Below, piece by piece: positions 35,491-43,705 of a stretch of 49,762 nt of DNA (positions within the stretch are counted from its first letter, which is position 1; the number at the start of each line of letters is the position of its first letter). The notes under the pieces were generated by a model. The model saw only the letters and a program-made list of their open reading frames with translations, did no database searches and had not been told where the DNA came from. Source of the stretch: Bacteroidales bacterium (GTDB taxonomy: Bacteria; Bacteroidota; Bacteroidia; Bacteroidales; UBA932); the NCBI GenBank assembly GCA_017482565.1, contig JAFUMO010000002.1:1-49762 (forward strand), written 5' to 3'. The position numbers and the translations under genes were made by a program.

Positions 35491-35523
35491 AAAAAAAGGG
35501 AACCGCAACCGGTTCCCCTTTTT
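35491..35523 (-). terminator. Terminator of the rplC-rpsC operon
   Basis: On the - strand the stem GGGGAACC / GGTTCCC with a GGTTGC loop region is followed by TTTTTTT. It lies 18-50 bases after the rpsC stop codon and ends the ribosomal operon at that gene. Confidence 0.85.
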
Positions 35524-35540
35524 ATATGGTGTAATTCAAA

Positions 35541-36302
35541 TTACTCCTGAGTTCTTTTAGCGCGAGGCTTGCCACCTTTACGGTTGTCTCTTCTGCCCCT
35601 GTTGCCGCCTCTGTTGCCCTGGTTGCCCTGAGCACCTGAATTGGCGCTTACGCCTGCGTTAGGAGTAAGGTCTCTCTTGCCATAAACCTCACCGTTGCAA
35701 ACCCATACCTTGATACCAAGTACACCAACTTTAGTGTTAGCCTCAGCCAAAGCATAGTCAATATCAGCACGGAAAGTGTGGAGTGGAGTCCTACCCTCTT
35801 TGTAAAGCTCTGAACGAGCCATCTCAGCACCACCGAGACGACCGCTGATAAGTACCTTGATACCCTCAGCACCCATTCTCATGGTTGTAGCGATAGCCAT
35901 TTTGATAGCCCTACGGTAAGAAACACGGCCCTCAACCTGTCTTGCGATATTGTTTGCAATGATATTTGCATCAATCTCAGGACGTTTTACCTCAAAGATG
36001 TTGATCTGAACCTCTTTGTTTGAGATCTTCTTCAACTCCTCTTTAAGCTTGTCAACCTCCTGACCGCCTTTACCGATGATAACACCAGGTCTTGCAGTGT
36101 GGATAGTTACAGTGATAAGTTTAAGTGTTCTCTCAATAACGATTTTTGAAAGACTTGCTTTTGCAAGACGTGCGTTAAGATACTCACGGATCTTAGTATC
36201 CTCAAGAATCTTTGCAGCGTAATCTTTTCCGCCGTACCAGTTAGAGTCCCAGCCACGGATAACACCAAGTCTGTTGCTTATTGGATTAGTTTTCTGTCCC
36301 AT
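35541..36302 (-). CDS. rpsC: 30S ribosomal protein S3
   Basis: A 253-residue S3: [29 protein letters not shown] at the start, KH domain with [21 protein letters not shown], and [24 protein letters not shown]. The last about 35 residues are a Gly/Arg/Asn-rich tail ([19 protein letters not shown]), longer than in E. coli and usual for Bacteroidota. In most bacteria rplP, rpmC and rpsQ follow it; here it is the last gene before a terminator. Confidence 0.96.
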   Translation of the reverse strand: MGQKTNPISNRLGVIRGWDSNWYGGKDYAAKILEDTKIREYLNARLAKASLSKIVIERTLKLITVTIHTARPGVIIGKGGQEVDKLKEELKKISNKEVQINIFEVKRPEIDANIIANNIARQVEGRVSYRRAIKMAIATTMRMGAEGIKVLISGRLGGAEMARSELYKEGRTPLHTFRADIDYALAEANTKVGVLGIKVWVCNGEVYGKRDLTPNAGVSANSGAQGNQGNRGGNRGRRDNRKGGKPRAKRTQE

Positions 36303-36304
36303 GA

Positions 36305-36724
36305 TTATTTCTCCTCTGATTTAACGGCTTTTGTATCCAAAATGATAGTAACGTGGTTAGAGCGTTTCCTGATTCTTGCAGCCCTGCCCTGAGGAGCAGT
36401 CCTGATTCTCTTGAGTGAACGGCCCTGGCCAACCATGATGGTCTTTACTATAACGTTACCATTCTCCAATTCTTTTTTGTCTGCCTCGTTTTTAGCCTCC
36501 CAGTTTGCAATTGCAGAACGGAGAAGGGTCTCCAAACGTACAGAAGCCTCCTTCTTTGAATATTTAAGGATATCCAAAGCACGATTAACCTCAACACCTC
36601 TGATAATATCCGCTACAAGGCGCATTTTGCGGGGAGAGGTAGGAACATCATTCAGCTTAGCAATAGCTGTATGTTTTTTTATCTCTTTTTGCCTTTCGGC
36701 CATTAATTTTTTACGAGCTCCCAT
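36305..36724 (-). CDS. rplV: 50S ribosomal protein L22
   Basis: A 139-residue L22 with [40 protein letters not shown] and the tip loop of the exit tunnel ([29 protein letters not shown]). Two bases before rpsC, tightly coupled. Confidence 0.96.
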   Translation of the reverse strand: MGARKKLMAERQKEIKKHTAIAKLNDVPTSPRKMRLVADIIRGVEVNRALDILKYSKKEASVRLETLLRSAIANWEAKNEADKKELENGNVIVKTIMVGQGRSLKRIRTAPQGRAARIRKRSNHVTIILDTKAVKSEEK

Positions 36725-36750
36725 TTTACTGTAATCTGTGTTTCATTATA

Positions 36751-37017
36751 CTATTTACGATTACCCGAGTGACCTTTGAAGGTTCTAGTCGGTGCAAATT
36801 CTCCGAGCTTGTGACCTACCATATTTTCAGTAACATATACCGGAATAAACTTGTTTCCGTTATGAACAGCTATAGTATGACCAACAAAGTCTGGCGAAAT
36901 CATACTGGCTCTTGACCAGGTTTTCACTACATCTTTCTTGCCTGACTCATTCATGGCAAGAACTCTTTTCTCTAGGCTAGCCTCAATATAAGGACCTTTT
37001 TTTATTGAACGACTCAT
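36751..37017 (-). CDS. rpsS: 30S ribosomal protein S19
   Basis: An 88-residue S19: [43 protein letters not shown] and the C-terminal [20 protein letters not shown]. Usual position between L2 and L22. Confidence 0.96.
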   Translation of the reverse strand: MSRSIKKGPYIEASLEKRVLAMNESGKKDVVKTWSRASMISPDFVGHTIAVHNGNKFIPVYVTENMVGHKLGEFAPTRTFKGHSGNRK

Positions 37018-37040
37018 AATACTCTATTCAGTTTAATCCG

Positions 37041-37865
37041 TTATTTCTTTCTACCTTCAATGATAAACTTCTTGGTAGTCTTCTTAGGATTCCTAGTCTT
37101 GTAACCCTTAGCTGGCAAGCCTTTTCTTGAACGAGGGTGACCTCCTGAAGCACGGCCTTCACCACCACCCATAGGATGGTCAACCGGGTTCATTACAACA
37201 CCTCTGACGCGAGGTCTGCGGCCCAACCAACGTTTGCGTCCTGCCTTACCATGTGACTCCAAGTTGTGATCGCCATTTGATACAACACCTACTGTAGCGC
37301 GGCAAGTTACCAATACCATTCTGGTCTCACCTGAAGGCAGGCGGAGAATAGCGTGGTTACCCTCACGTGCAGTGAGCTGAGCGTAGCAACCTGCAGAACG
37401 TGCCATAGCAGCACCCTGACCAGGAACAAGCTCAATGTTGTGTACAAATGTTCCCAACGGAATTTCTGACAAGAAAAGAGTATTACCTACCTCAGGGGCA
37501 ACGCCTTTACCTGAAGCGATAACCTGACCTACCTGAATGCCTTTAGGGGCAATAATGTAGCGTTTCTCACCATCACCATATACCACCAATGCAATTCTTG
37601 CACTGCGGTTTGGATCATACTCAATAGTTTTAACTGTAGCGGTGTAGTTATCCTTGTTTCTAAGGAAATCTATCATACGGTACATCTTCTTGTGACCGCC
37701 ACCGATATAGCGCATAGTCATTTTTCCCTGGTTGTTACGGCCACCGGTCCTTTTTAGGGGAGCCAACAGCGATTTCTCAGGTACTGAACATGTAATCTCG
37801 TCAAATGCGCTGATTACTTTATTTCTTTGACCGGGAGTTACCGGTTTAAATTTACGTACTGCCAT
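37041..37865 (-). CDS. rplB: 50S ribosomal protein L2
   Basis: A 274-residue L2: [22 protein letters not shown], the RNA-binding core, and [22 protein letters not shown], whose conserved His lies near the peptidyl transferase centre. Full length. Three bases from rplW. Confidence 0.97.
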   Translation of the reverse strand: MAVRKFKPVTPGQRNKVISAFDEITCSVPEKSLLAPLKRTGGRNNQGKMTMRYIGGGHKKMYRMIDFLRNKDNYTATVKTIEYDPNRSARIALVVYGDGEKRYIIAPKGIQVGQVIASGKGVAPEVGNTLFLSEIPLGTFVHNIELVPGQGAAMARSAGCYAQLTAREGNHAILRLPSGETRMVLVTCRATVGVVSNGDHNLESHGKAGRKRWLGRRPRVRGVVMNPVDHPMGGGEGRASGGHPRSRKGLPAKGYKTRNPKKTTKKFIIEGRKK

Positions 37866-37868
37866 CTC

Positions 37869-38159
37869 TTAAATGTTGCTGTAGAAATCAATCTTATCTT
37901 CACCGGCCAATGTCACATACGCTTTCTTGAAGTGGTTTGCGCGGCCTGTCAATAAACCCGCTTTGGTGTAGCGGCTCTTTTTCTTTCCGTGGTAGTTAAC
38001 AGTGTTTACATCCTTAACGTTAACACCATACAATTGCTCAATCGCAGCTTTGATCTCAAGCTTGTTAGCTGAACGATCAACTACAAAACCGTAACGATTC
38101 AATTTTTCGCCCTGAATCGTCATCTTCTCTGTTACTAAAGGCTTAATTAAAATTCCCAT
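37869..38159 (-). CDS. rplW: 50S ribosomal protein L23
   Basis: A 96-residue L23 from the ATG at 38159 (MGILIKPLVTEKMTIQGE); 12 codons of open frame upstream overlap the end of rplD and are not family sequence. Conserved NKLEIKAAIEQLYGVNVKDVNT is present, with the exit-tunnel loop YHGKKKSRYTKAGLLTGRANHFKKAYV. Confidence 0.94.
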   Translation of the reverse strand: MGILIKPLVTEKMTIQGEKLNRYGFVVDRSANKLEIKAAIEQLYGVNVKDVNTVNYHGKKKSRYTKAGLLTGRANHFKKAYVTLAGEDKIDFYSNI

Positions 38160-38173
38160 CGTTTTCCGGTTTT

Positions 38174-38809
38174 TTAGCGTCCATACTCTGTGCAAAGAGC
38201 GTCCTGAGTACCATCTACGAATACAACGCTGTATGCATTTACAATGTCATAAGTGTTCATCTCGTTTACAGTAACTACCTTAACGTTCTCCAAGTTACGT
38301 GACGACAAGTAAATATTATTTGAATTCTCAGGAAGCACAAAAAGAACTCTTCTGCTGTTTGCCTTGATGTTGTTCAAGATGCTGATGAACTCTTTAGTCT
38401 TTGGCGCCTCCATGGCAAATGGCTCTACAACTGTGATTACGTTATCTTTAGCCTTGTATGACAAAGCAGAGAAACGTGCAAGCTGTTTCAGCTTTTTGTT
38501 GAGTTTAAAACCATAGTTTCTTGGCTGTGGTCCGAAAATCCTTCCACCACCTACAAAAGTACCTGACTTGATACTTCCGTGACGTGCACCGCCAGAACCT
38601 TTCTGTCTTACGATCTTTTTGGTACTGTAGGCAACTTCCCATCTCTCTTTACTCTTGTGAGTACCCTGACGCTGGTTTGCAAGGTATTGCTTAACGTCCA
38701 GGTAAATTGCGTGGTCGTTTGGCTCCAAGCCAAAAACCTGCTCGTTCAAAGTCACTTTCTTGCCTGACTCTGTTCCGTCAATTTTCAATACTGCTAATTC
38801 CATAGACAT
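38174..38809 (-). CDS. rplD: 50S ribosomal protein L4
   Basis: A 211-residue L4 with FGLEPNDHAIYLDVKQYLANQRQGTHKSK, RQKGSGGARHGSIKSGTFVGGG and GPQPRNYGFKLNKKLK (tunnel loop), and APKTKEF in the C-terminal domain. Start: ATG overlaps the rplC stop by one base (TAATG) with GGAGG before it; the next in-frame ATG two codons later is also possible. In E. coli L4 represses its own operon; whether it does here is not known. Confidence 0.94.
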   Translation of the reverse strand: MSMELAVLKIDGTESGKKVTLNEQVFGLEPNDHAIYLDVKQYLANQRQGTHKSKERWEVAYSTKKIVRQKGSGGARHGSIKSGTFVGGGRIFGPQPRNYGFKLNKKLKQLARFSALSYKAKDNVITVVEPFAMEAPKTKEFISILNNIKANSRRVLFVLPENSNNIYLSSRNLENVKVVTVNEMNTYDIVNAYSVVFVDGTQDALCTEYGR

Positions 38810-39438
38810 TATTCCTCCACAATTACATAAGAACCTTTAGCGCCTGGGATTGAACCTTTAACAAGAAGAAGGTTGTTCTCAGGAATTACTTTGATAACTT
38901 TAAGGTTCAGGATTTTAACTCTGTCACCACCTGTGCGGCCGGCCATTCTCATGCCCTTGAATACCCTTGAAGGCCATGAAGATGCACCAAGAGAACCTGG
39001 AGCACGGAGCCTGTTGTGCTGACCATGGGTCTGTCCACCTACACCGGCAAAGCCGTGACGTTTAACAACACCCTGGAATCCTTTACCTTTAGAGATACCT
39101 GTTACATCTACCCATGAGTCCTCTCCGTCTGCGAAAAGATCTGCCACGGTAATGGTATCACCTAGCTGCAACTCTTTGTTGAAATCGTTTGCGAACTCAA
39201 CAAGCTTGCGTTTAGGAGTGGTATTTGCCTTTTTGAAGTGTCCCATAAGCGGGGCGCTGGTGTGTTTTTCCTTTTTCTCGTCATAGGCAAGCTGTACAGC
39301 GGCATAACCATCTGTTTCTTCTGTACGAATCTGCGTAACAACACACGGACCAGCCTCAATAACGGTGCATGGGATATTTCTACCCTCTGCATCGAAAACG
39401 GAAGTCATTCCGATTTTTTTTCCAATTAATCCAGACAT
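38809..39438 (-). CDS. rplC: 50S ribosomal protein L3
   Basis: A 209-residue L3: [68 protein letters not shown] split by the 20-residue rule as [19 protein letters not shown] and [18 protein letters not shown], and [20 protein letters not shown]. First gene of the operon: rpsJ (S10), which normally precedes it, is absent. The region upstream is a leader of about 120 bases with its own consensus promoter. Confidence 0.96.
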   Translation of the reverse strand: MSGLIGKKIGMTSVFDAEGRNIPCTVIEAGPCVVTQIRTEETDGYAAVQLAYDEKKEKHTSAPLMGHFKKANTTPKRKLVEFANDFNKELQLGDTITVADLFADGEDSWVDVTGISKGKGFQGVVKRHGFAGVGGQTHGQHNRLRAPGSLGASSWPSRVFKGMRMAGRTGGDRVKILNLKVIKVIPENNLLLVKGSIPGAKGSYVIVEE

Positions 39439-39595
39439 TGGTTTTAATCAGTTGTTTAGTTAAACATTAGTTGCATTGCCAGCGATTTTTTCAGATTTGG
39501 CATTTTTCGCTTCTCAGCGCTGAGATTCAACTGGTTACAACTCCCCGCATACTTTGCGGGGCTGCAAATGTACTAATAATTCACAAAACAGCAAA
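39439..39595 (-). promoter_or_regulatory. Promoter and structured leader of the rplC operon
   Basis: Promoter on the - strand: TTTG (39592-39595), 19 bases, TACATTTG (39565-39572), an exact consensus. The predicted transcript starts near 39561, immediately with the hairpin CCCCGCAAAGTATGCGGGG (39543-39561; six to seven pairs), then a leader of about 120 bases containing the perfect palindrome TCTCAGCGCTGAGA (39512-39525). The leader length and folding suggest ribosomal-protein feedback control or 5' protection of the message, neither proven here. Confidence 0.7.
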
Positions 39596-39609
39596 AAAAT
39601 TTTCATCTT

Positions 39610-39684
39610 CCCGACAGATTTTCAGGGCAATGGAAGGATATGTAAAAAAAACTGTCGGGAAAAAAGATACCTTTTTATATATTT
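39610..39684 (+). promoter_or_regulatory. Candidate promoter region of the PurF-like gene
   Basis: TATATTTG (39677-39684) fits TAnnTTTG and lies 26 bases before the ATG; a matching TTTG upstream is not present. Just upstream an 8-base inverted repeat CCCGACAG/CTGTCGGG (39610-39617, 39652-39659) with a 34-base spacer could be an operator or hairpin. Confidence 0.4.
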
Positions 39685-39710
39685 GCGTACGATTTTAAAC
39701 AAACACTTTT

Positions 39711-41132
39711 ATGTCTGGTTTTTTTGGTTGCGTTTCCCGCAATGAGTGTGTGAACGACGTGTTCTATGGAACGGACTACCATTCTCATCTGGGGACAAAG
39801 CGTGCCGGAATGGCATTCTACAACGGAGAAAAATTTGTCCGCTCCATCCACTCTCTGGAAAACGGATATTTCAGGAACAAGTTTGAAGATGACCTCCCCA
39901 AGTTTGGGGAATCCAATATGGGTGTAGGTGTGATTTCAGATTGCGAGTCACAGCCAATCACCATCACCTCCCACCTTGGCAGATATGCGGTTGTGACTGT
40001 TGCCAGGATTGACAACATGGATGAGCTTACTGATGAACTGCTTGCACAGAGGCATCACTTTGCAGAACTTTCAGACTCAAGGATAAACGCTACAGAGCTT
40101 GTGGCCATCCTCATAGGGCAGGCCAACAGCCTGAAGGAGGGGATTGAGCTTGTACAGAAGAAGGTGAAGGGCTCATGTTCAATGCTGGTGCTTACAGACC
40201 ATGCAATATATGCTGCAAGGGACAGATTCGGCCGTACCCCTATAATTATAGGAAAGAATGACAAGGGTTATGTGTGTGCAAGCGAGAGTTCAAGCTTTGA
40301 CAACCTGGGCTACTCCCATGTGAGGGATCTTGGCCCCGGCGAGATTGTACAGATGACCGCAGACGGCGTGAGGGTGGTGACCCCACCACAGGAGCGCATG
40401 CAGATGTGTTCTTTCCTATGGGTATATTACGGCTATCCGAGTGCAAACTACGAGGGGATAAACGTGGAGGATTCACGTTACCGCAGCGGTGCGGCCATGG
40501 CCCGCAGGGACAAGGACATAGAAGCGGATTTTGCAGCCGGTATCCCTGATTCAGGTGTAGGCCACGCAGTTGGATATGTGAACGAGAAGGGCATCCCGTA
40601 CAAGAGGCCTTTTGTGAAGTATACCCCTACCTGGCCGAGAAGCTTCATGCCGCAGAACCAGAAGATGAGGGACCTCGTTGCAAAGATGAAGCTCCTGCCG
40701 AACGAGCAGTTTACCAGGGGGCAGAGGATTGTGTTCATGGATGACAGCATAGTGAGGGGAACACAGCTGAAGGACAATGTAGTTAAACTGCTGGATTCAG
40801 GAGTGAAGGAGGTACACATGAGGATTGCATGCCCTCCTCTGATTTTCCCTTGCAAGTTCCTTAACTTTTCAACCTCCCGCAACTCCCTTGAGCTTTATGC
40901 CAGGAGGATAATCAGGGACCTTGAGGGGACAGAGAACCTTTCTGAAGAGGTTTTGCAGGAGTATGTGAATCCCGACAGTGAAAAGCATCGTGAGATGGTG
41001 GATACCATGCGCAAGCACCTGCAGCTGACCACACTCAAGTTCCAGAGGATTGATGACCTGGTAGAAGCTATAGGATTGCCTAAATGCAGGCTCTGTACGC
41101 ACTGCTGGGATAACAGCAGCTACGTGGAATAA
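39711..41132 (+). CDS. PurF-like amidophosphoribosyltransferase without N-terminal catalytic Cys
   Basis: A 473-residue relative of glutamine PRPP amidotransferase. N-terminal Ntn-type glutaminase fold at about 1-230 (YHSHLGTKRAGMA, AARDRFGRTPIIIG, ASESSSFDNLGY). C-terminal phosphoribosyltransferase domain with GIPDSGVGHAVGYV and the PRPP loop IVFMDDSIVRGTQLKDN. Cys residues at the places of the Fe-S ligands of the Bacillus-type enzyme are present (MQMCSFLW, RIACPPL, CRLCTHC). But the start is MSGFFGC, not MCG: the Cys that normally becomes residue 1 and attacks glutamine is missing, the nearest Cys being residue 7. It may use ammonia, or have another role. I recall similar MxGFFG proteins in other Bacteroidota and Clostridia. 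Confidence 0.85.
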   Translation: MSGFFGCVSRNECVNDVFYGTDYHSHLGTKRAGMAFYNGEKFVRSIHSLENGYFRNKFEDDLPKFGESNMGVGVISDCESQPITITSHLGRYAVVTVARIDNMDELTDELLAQRHHFAELSDSRINATELVAILIGQANSLKEGIELVQKKVKGSCSMLVLTDHAIYAARDRFGRTPIIIGKNDKGYVCASESSSFDNLGYSHVRDLGPGEIVQMTADGVRVVTPPQERMQMCSFLWVYYGYPSANYEGINVEDSRYRSGAAMARRDKDIEADFAAGIPDSGVGHAVGYVNEKGIPYKRPFVKYTPTWPRSFMPQNQKMRDLVAKMKLLPNEQFTRGQRIVFMDDSIVRGTQLKDNVVKLLDSGVKEVHMRIACPPLIFPCKFLNFSTSRNSLELYARRIIRDLEGTENLSEEVLQEYVNPDSEKHREMVDTMRKHLQLTTLKFQRIDDLVEAIGLPKCRLCTHCWDNSSYVE

Positions 41133-41167
41133 CCGTAAGGAAACATCAAATCATTAAATAACAACTC

Positions 41168-41198
41168 GGGAGCCTCCCTTGGGGGAGGTTCTCTTTTT
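41168..41198 (+). terminator. Terminator after the PurF-like gene
   Basis: Stem GGGAGCCTCCC with GGGAGGTTCTC (one or two non-standard pairs), loop TTGG, then TTTTT. It separates this gene from the peptidase gene, whose real ATG is 23 bases further on. Confidence 0.75.
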
Positions 41199-41220
41199 CA
41201 TTAACCTTATTTTCAAAATT

Positions 41221-43311
41221 ATGAAAAAGTGTAAATTAACCCTTACATTGGTCTTGTCCCTTGTTATTACCAATCTTATGGGACAAGAGTACACAGGCCC
41301 TTTCAGCCACAGCCTCATGAGCGGGGATGTATATGACCTTATCGTAGGCGAATCATCCGGAGACAGGGCTTATTATCATATCCTGGACATTGCCCCATAT
41401 GAGAGGGACCGCAGCAGTGCCGACTACAAGGGCCTCTTCATGGAGTCTGTATATGTTGTTGACAAGCTCAAGAGTTATGGGTTTGCTGATGCAAGGACAG
41501 AGATTGTAGGGAAGACAAGCACCTGGGACGGTGTAAGCGCTGAGCTTTGGGAGGTTGCCCCAAATACTGCCAAACTTGCCGATTACAGGGATCTGGCTGC
41601 CATCCTTGGGCAGGGGAGCAAGAGCGCCCATGTTACAGCTGAGCTCGCCTGGATAGGCCGCGGCACACAGGCTGAGATTGATGCCGCAGACCTTAAGGGA
41701 AAGATTGCAGTTACTGAGGCTTCCGGCTCGAGGGTCCATGATGCAGCCGTAAAGGCCGGTGCGGTTGGAATCATCACATATTATTCACCACGTCCGCTTG
41801 TGGATCCTATCCAGATACCCAACAGCGGCATCAGGGGAGGCGCAAATGCAACTTTCTGTATCAACCTTACCCCAAGGGACGGCTACGCCCTCAGGGACAG
41901 GCTCCTGAAGGGTGAGAAGATTACCGTAAAGGCAGACATTGAAACTGCTGTTGAAGAGACCAACATTGAGGTGCCTACATGCCTTATAAAGGGTTCTGAT
42001 GCCAATGCAGAGGAGGTTATCCTTTGCGCACACCTTTTTGAGGGATATGTAAAGCTTGGAGCAAATGACAACATTTCAGGTTCTGCAGCCCTTATTGAGG
42101 TTGCCCGCACCTTGAACCACCTTATTGGGACAGGCCAGATTGAGAGACCGAAACGTTCCATCAGGTTCATCTGGATTCCTGAGTTCCAGGGCTCAATTCC
42201 ATGGGCACAGCAGAACAAGGAGATCCTGAGCAGGACCCTCTGCAACATCAACCTGGATATGGTTGGCCTGTGGTTGAGCAAGAGCCAGTCCTTCTACTGC
42301 CTCCACAGGACCACAATGGGCAATCCTCATTACCTGAATGACGTGGCCGAGAGCTTCTACCATTATATGGGTGCCACAAACAAGGCTTTTGTTGCTACAG
42401 GTGTAGGAAGGCCTGAGGCCCTCAAGCCTGTATATAGCGTAATTGGCTCAAGGGATCCGTTCTATTATTCAATCAACGCCCACTATGGAGCTTCAGACCA
42501 CGAGGTGTTCAGCGACTGGGGTGTACAGGCTCCCGGTGTCATTATGATCACATGGCCTGACAACTACTACCATACATCTGGAGACAGGGCTGAGATATGT
42601 GACCCTACACAGCTCCACAGGGCAATTGTACTTGCCGCCGCTTCTGCATATACCATTGCAGGTGCCGACGAGCAGGGTGCAGTGAAGATTGCCTCTGAGG
42701 TTGCAGCCAACTCTGCAAAACGCATGTCTATAAAGATGAAGCAGGATCTGGCTGCATTGAACAATGCGTCTGCAGCCGAGTTCGCCTCCCTTTACAAAGA
42801 TGCAAGATGGCACCAGGATGCCATGCTCAACAATGAGGTTGCAACATTGGCTACAGTACTTGAGCTTGCACCTGCTTCCGCCATGTTGAAGGAGTTTGTT
42901 GCTGCAATGCAGGAGAATGTGAAGGCTGCATGGACTTCAATCGGCAACAGCATTGACGCAGCCATGAAGGCCCGCGCTGCCGCACTTGGCGTTGCCCCTA
43001 TAAAAGGCATCACCCTTACCGCTGCCGAGAAGGCTGCTTCAAAAGTATATCCTAAGAGCACAGCAAAGGTACTTGAGACCGGTTACGGCGTTTTGCGCAC
43101 CATCCCAAGGGAACTGCAGGCAAAATACGGTTTTGACCAGCGCGGTGCCGTAAAGAACAGTGCCGAGATTGCCAAGCTTACCACCACCGGAACCAACAGC
43201 CTGTTGGATATCCACAAGATGCTTGCCGTACAGTTCCCTGAGTATGATGACCTTGCAACTGTAACCAAGTATGTTGAGATGTTGAAGGAGGCGGGGCTCG
43301 TTGAGTATTAA
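41221..43311 (+). CDS. Secreted M28-family zinc peptidase
   Basis: A 696-residue protein with signal peptide (MKKCKLTLTLVLSLVITNLMGQ). A PA-like domain comes first (LKGKIAVTEASGS, VHDAAVKAGAVGIITY). The M28 domain carries the two-zinc ligands in order: His in ILCAHLFEG, Asp in LGANDNISGSAALIEVAR, Glu in WIPEFQGS, Asp in INLDMVG and His in YYHTSGD. The C-terminal 200 residues are helical. Such enzymes are aminopeptidases or carboxypeptidases acting in the periplasm or outside. The ATG at 41221 begins the signal peptide; the open frame upstream crosses the preceding terminator. Specificity not predictable. Confidence 0.92.
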   Translation: MKKCKLTLTLVLSLVITNLMGQEYTGPFSHSLMSGDVYDLIVGESSGDRAYYHILDIAPYERDRSSADYKGLFMESVYVVDKLKSYGFADARTEIVGKTSTWDGVSAELWEVAPNTAKLADYRDLAAILGQGSKSAHVTAELAWIGRGTQAEIDAADLKGKIAVTEASGSRVHDAAVKAGAVGIITYYSPRPLVDPIQIPNSGIRGGANATFCINLTPRDGYALRDRLLKGEKITVKADIETAVEETNIEVPTCLIKGSDANAEEVILCAHLFEGYVKLGANDNISGSAALIEVARTLNHLIGTGQIERPKRSIRFIWIPEFQGSIPWAQQNKEILSRTLCNINLDMVGLWLSKSQSFYCLHRTTMGNPHYLNDVAESFYHYMGATNKAFVATGVGRPEALKPVYSVIGSRDPFYYSINAHYGASDHEVFSDWGVQAPGVIMITWPDNYYHTSGDRAEICDPTQLHRAIVLAAASAYTIAGADEQGAVKIASEVAANSAKRMSIKMKQDLAALNNASAAEFASLYKDARWHQDAMLNNEVATLATVLELAPASAMLKEFVAAMQENVKAAWTSIGNSIDAAMKARAAALGVAPIKGITLTAAEKAASKVYPKSTAKVLETGYGVLRTIPRELQAKYGFDQRGAVKNSAEIAKLTTTGTNSLLDIHKMLAVQFPEYDDLATVTKYVEMLKEAGLVEY

Positions 43312-43441
43312 TTTACCGCCGTCCTTTTTTACAACAGCTTGTGCAACAAGCAAATAAAAAACAGAACCATGGGCCGGGCCCAATGGTTCTGTTTTTTATT
43401 TATCTGAATCCCAAAAGATTGTAAAAAAGGACGACGTAAAA
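43312..43441 (+). repeat. Long-stem repeat, copy A, at a convergent junction
   Basis: Outer stem GTCCTTTTTTACAA (43321-43334) with its complement at 43419-43432; internal loops of 17 bases; inner stem AAATAAAAAACAGAACCAT (43352-43370) with its complement at 43383-43401; 12-base GC loop. The left internal loop carries a small hairpin GCTTGTGCAACAAGC. The inner stem ends in a T run on either strand, so it can terminate the peptidase gene on the + strand and the small lipoprotein gene on the - strand. A second copy lies inverted at 45337-45470. Confidence 0.8.
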
Positions 43442-43488
43442 ACCTTTCAATTGCTGTCATTCTCCCAGTACATGATTCTCCACATCGT

Positions 43489-43644
43489 TCATGGTATCCA
43501 CAACCTCCCCGCTACAGCTGCTGAAGAGGTATAAGGGAGCTCCACCTCTCCCTTTTCATCATTGTCGGGAGGAACAATTGCTGAATCTTTTGAACAGGAT
43601 GCCCATAGGAGGGCAAACAGGATTAATGCAAGATACCGTTTCAT
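43489..43644 (-). CDS. Small predicted lipoprotein, possibly frameshifted
   Basis: A 51-residue product with a clear lipoprotein signal peptide (MKRYLALILFALLWASCSKD, Cys 17) and an acidic segment (PPDNDEKGEVELP). The reading frame ends RLWIP. In the neighbouring frame the sequence goes on as GEVVDTMNDVENHVLGE to a TGA at 43457, which looks protein-like, so a one- or two-base indel near 43510 may have shortened a somewhat longer product. No family recognised. Divergent from the C69 peptidase gene, with a TAACTTTG box (43653-43660) four to nine bases upstream of its ATG. Confidence 0.6.
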   Translation of the reverse strand: MKRYLALILFALLWASCSKDSAIVPPDNDEKGEVELPYTSSAAVAGRLWIP

Positions 43645-43652
43645 AATGGTTA

Positions 43653-43676
43653 CAAAGTTAAGATTTTTTATATTTG
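43653..43676. promoter_or_regulatory. Divergent -7 elements
   Basis: On the - strand TAACTTTG (43653-43660) precedes the small lipoprotein gene; on the + strand TATATTTG (43669-43676) precedes the C69 peptidase gene. Both fit TAnnTTTG; neither has a TTTG at the standard distance. Confidence 0.45.
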
Positions 43677-43705
43677 CCACTGGGAAAACACAAAAATGCA
43701 TACAT

